This document shows positions 63,497-64,000 of a stretch of 64,000 bases of DNA, piece after piece. Positions within the stretch are counted from its first letter, which is position 1; every line of letters starts with the position of its first letter. Under the pieces are notes generated by a model. It saw only the letters and a program-made list of their open reading frames with translations. It was not told the origin of the DNA and made no database searches. A program made the translations under genes and the position numbers. The DNA is taken from positions 124,001-188,000 of the forward strand of contig NZ_LMAK01000004.1 in the NCBI RefSeq assembly GCF_001439665.1, in the 5' to 3' direction. The stretch comes from Formosa algae. Its GTDB lineage: Bacteria; Bacteroidota; Bacteroidia; Flavobacteriales; Flavobacteriaceae.

Positions 63497-64000
63497 TTAT
63501 TTCGTGATTATGGGTAAACTGATTTGTGATGGGTATTTAGACGAATGATGTATTTTATTATGAGCCACTATACCTTCTTTTTCATCGTAATTATTTCCTC
63601 CAGTGTTTAAATTTCTTGCAAAACGCGGAAAATTACTACTAGATATCTCTATACGAATACGATGTCCTTTTTTAAAATAGTTACTTGTAGACATTGGTGT
63701 TAAATCTATTTTATACACCTTACCTTTTTTCATAAATACCTCTTTATCGTAGCCTTCGCGATATCTTGCACGTTGTATGGTTTCATCTAAATTATAAGCT
63801 TTACCATCAGGATGCACATCTATAAGTTTTATGGTAAAATCGGTATCTTTTACATCAGAAGATACATATAACGTAGATTCAATAAAACCAGTGACTTCTA
63901 TGCCGTCTTCCAAAACATCTGTGGTGTATATTAAAATATCATCTCTAATTTCTGTTTGTTGATGATCGAATGCGCCACCTCTTAATATATTGTCGTTACA
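63497..64000 (-). CDS. CocE/NonD family hydrolase, C-terminal part (runs off window)
   Basis: The last 167 codons of a gene that enters from the right edge. [20 protein letters not shown] and [20 protein letters not shown] belong to the C-terminal jelly-roll (X-Pro dipeptidyl-peptidase C-terminal domain) of CocE/NonD hydrolases, and [20 protein letters not shown] continues it. The end is [20 protein letters not shown]. The catalytic alpha/beta-hydrolase part lies outside the window. Family members cleave esters, amides or acyl-amino bonds; the substrate cannot be given. It lies 47 bp upstream of the DUF2256 start on the same strand. Confidence 0.85.
   Translation of the reverse strand, partial: CNDNILRGGAFDHQQTEIRDDILIYTTDVLEDGIEVTGFIESTLYVSSDVKDTDFTIKLIDVHPDGKAYNLDETIQRARYREGYDKEVFMKKGKVYKIDLTPMSTSNYFKKGHRIRIEISSSNFPRFARNLNTGGNNYDEKEGIVAHNKIHHSSKYPSQISLPIITK

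Overview
The window is a low-GC chromosomal segment from a marine-type member of the Flavobacteriaceae (Bacteroidota). The evidence is direct. Signal peptides typically end at a Q-proximal site (for example SAQ, YSQ, YAQ). Upstream boxes match the Bacteroidota -7 consensus TAnnTTTG. Most genes lack Shine-Dalgarno sequences, while rpsU has a perfect one. Lineage-typical families are present (GLPGLI, DUF2851, DUF6503, DUF2911, CarboxypepD_reg-like outer-membrane proteins, DUF3467). No phage, IS element, CRISPR array or defence island was seen.

Region 1 (1-11.1 kb) is a surface-polysaccharide locus. It holds a truncated GT-C-like membrane protein, an MBOAT O-acyltransferase with an SGNH-like partner, a GNAT/FemAB-like acyltransferase coupled by ATGA to a sugar aminotransferase, a Wzx flippase, four glycosyltransferases and an FdtA-type 3,4-ketoisomerase. 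Together they suggest O-acylation plus synthesis of a dTDP-3-amino-3,6-dideoxyhexose. Two of the glycosyltransferases sit directly behind ftsE with overlapping reading frames.

Region 2 (11.1-33.2 kb) holds envelope and housekeeping genes: ftsE, a 1005-residue TPR protein paired with an outer-membrane barrel, DUF2059, a methyltransferase, a YkgJ-type cysteine-cluster protein, a NamZ-family muramidase sharing its ATGCAT start with a divergent LolC/E-like permease, a GLPGLI/CarboxypepD pair, DUF2721, DUF2851, PspC, an AGCS symporter, a helix-hairpin-helix protein, an acyl-CoA dehydrogenase and a CarboxypepD_reg-like protein.

Region 3 (33.2-48.8 kb) is the translation/transcription core: rpsU (SD-dependent), xerC, hpf/raiA, then tRNA-Thr, tRNA-Tyr, tRNA-Gly, tRNA-Thr, tuf, tRNA-Trp, secE, nusG, rplKAJL, rpoB, rpoC and a DUF3467 gene. 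Long hairpins without U-runs bracket rpoB. A 20-bp copy of the tRNA-Thr 3' end lies behind a REP-like sequence. The 3' end of the DUF3467 gene has been tandemly duplicated as about 105-bp units.

Region 4 (48.8-64 kb) has prfC, idi, a queD-like gene, a hotdog-like hypothetical, a candidate 38-codon minus-strand transcript with its own promoter and terminator, a second identical tRNA-Thr, a DegT aminotransferase, tRNA-Ser, an AraC/GyrI regulator, DUF6503 and DUF2911 genes, an SH3 protein, a PoxB-like enzyme, an LpxR-like lipid A deacylase, a CIA30 protein, a photolyase-related protein that appears to lack its Fe-S cysteines, a 42-residue DUF2256 protein whose only plausible start is AUA, and the 3' end of a CocE/NonD hydrolase.

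Most genes belong to known families. The points most worth a second look are the cluster-less photolyase with its DUF2256 partner, the 38-codon transcript, the DUF3467 tail duplication, the tRNA-Thr remnant, the hairpins around rpoB and at the tRNA-tuf promoter, and the TPR/barrel pair. I did not find a clearly new multi-gene system. Family names come from motif recognition without database searches.
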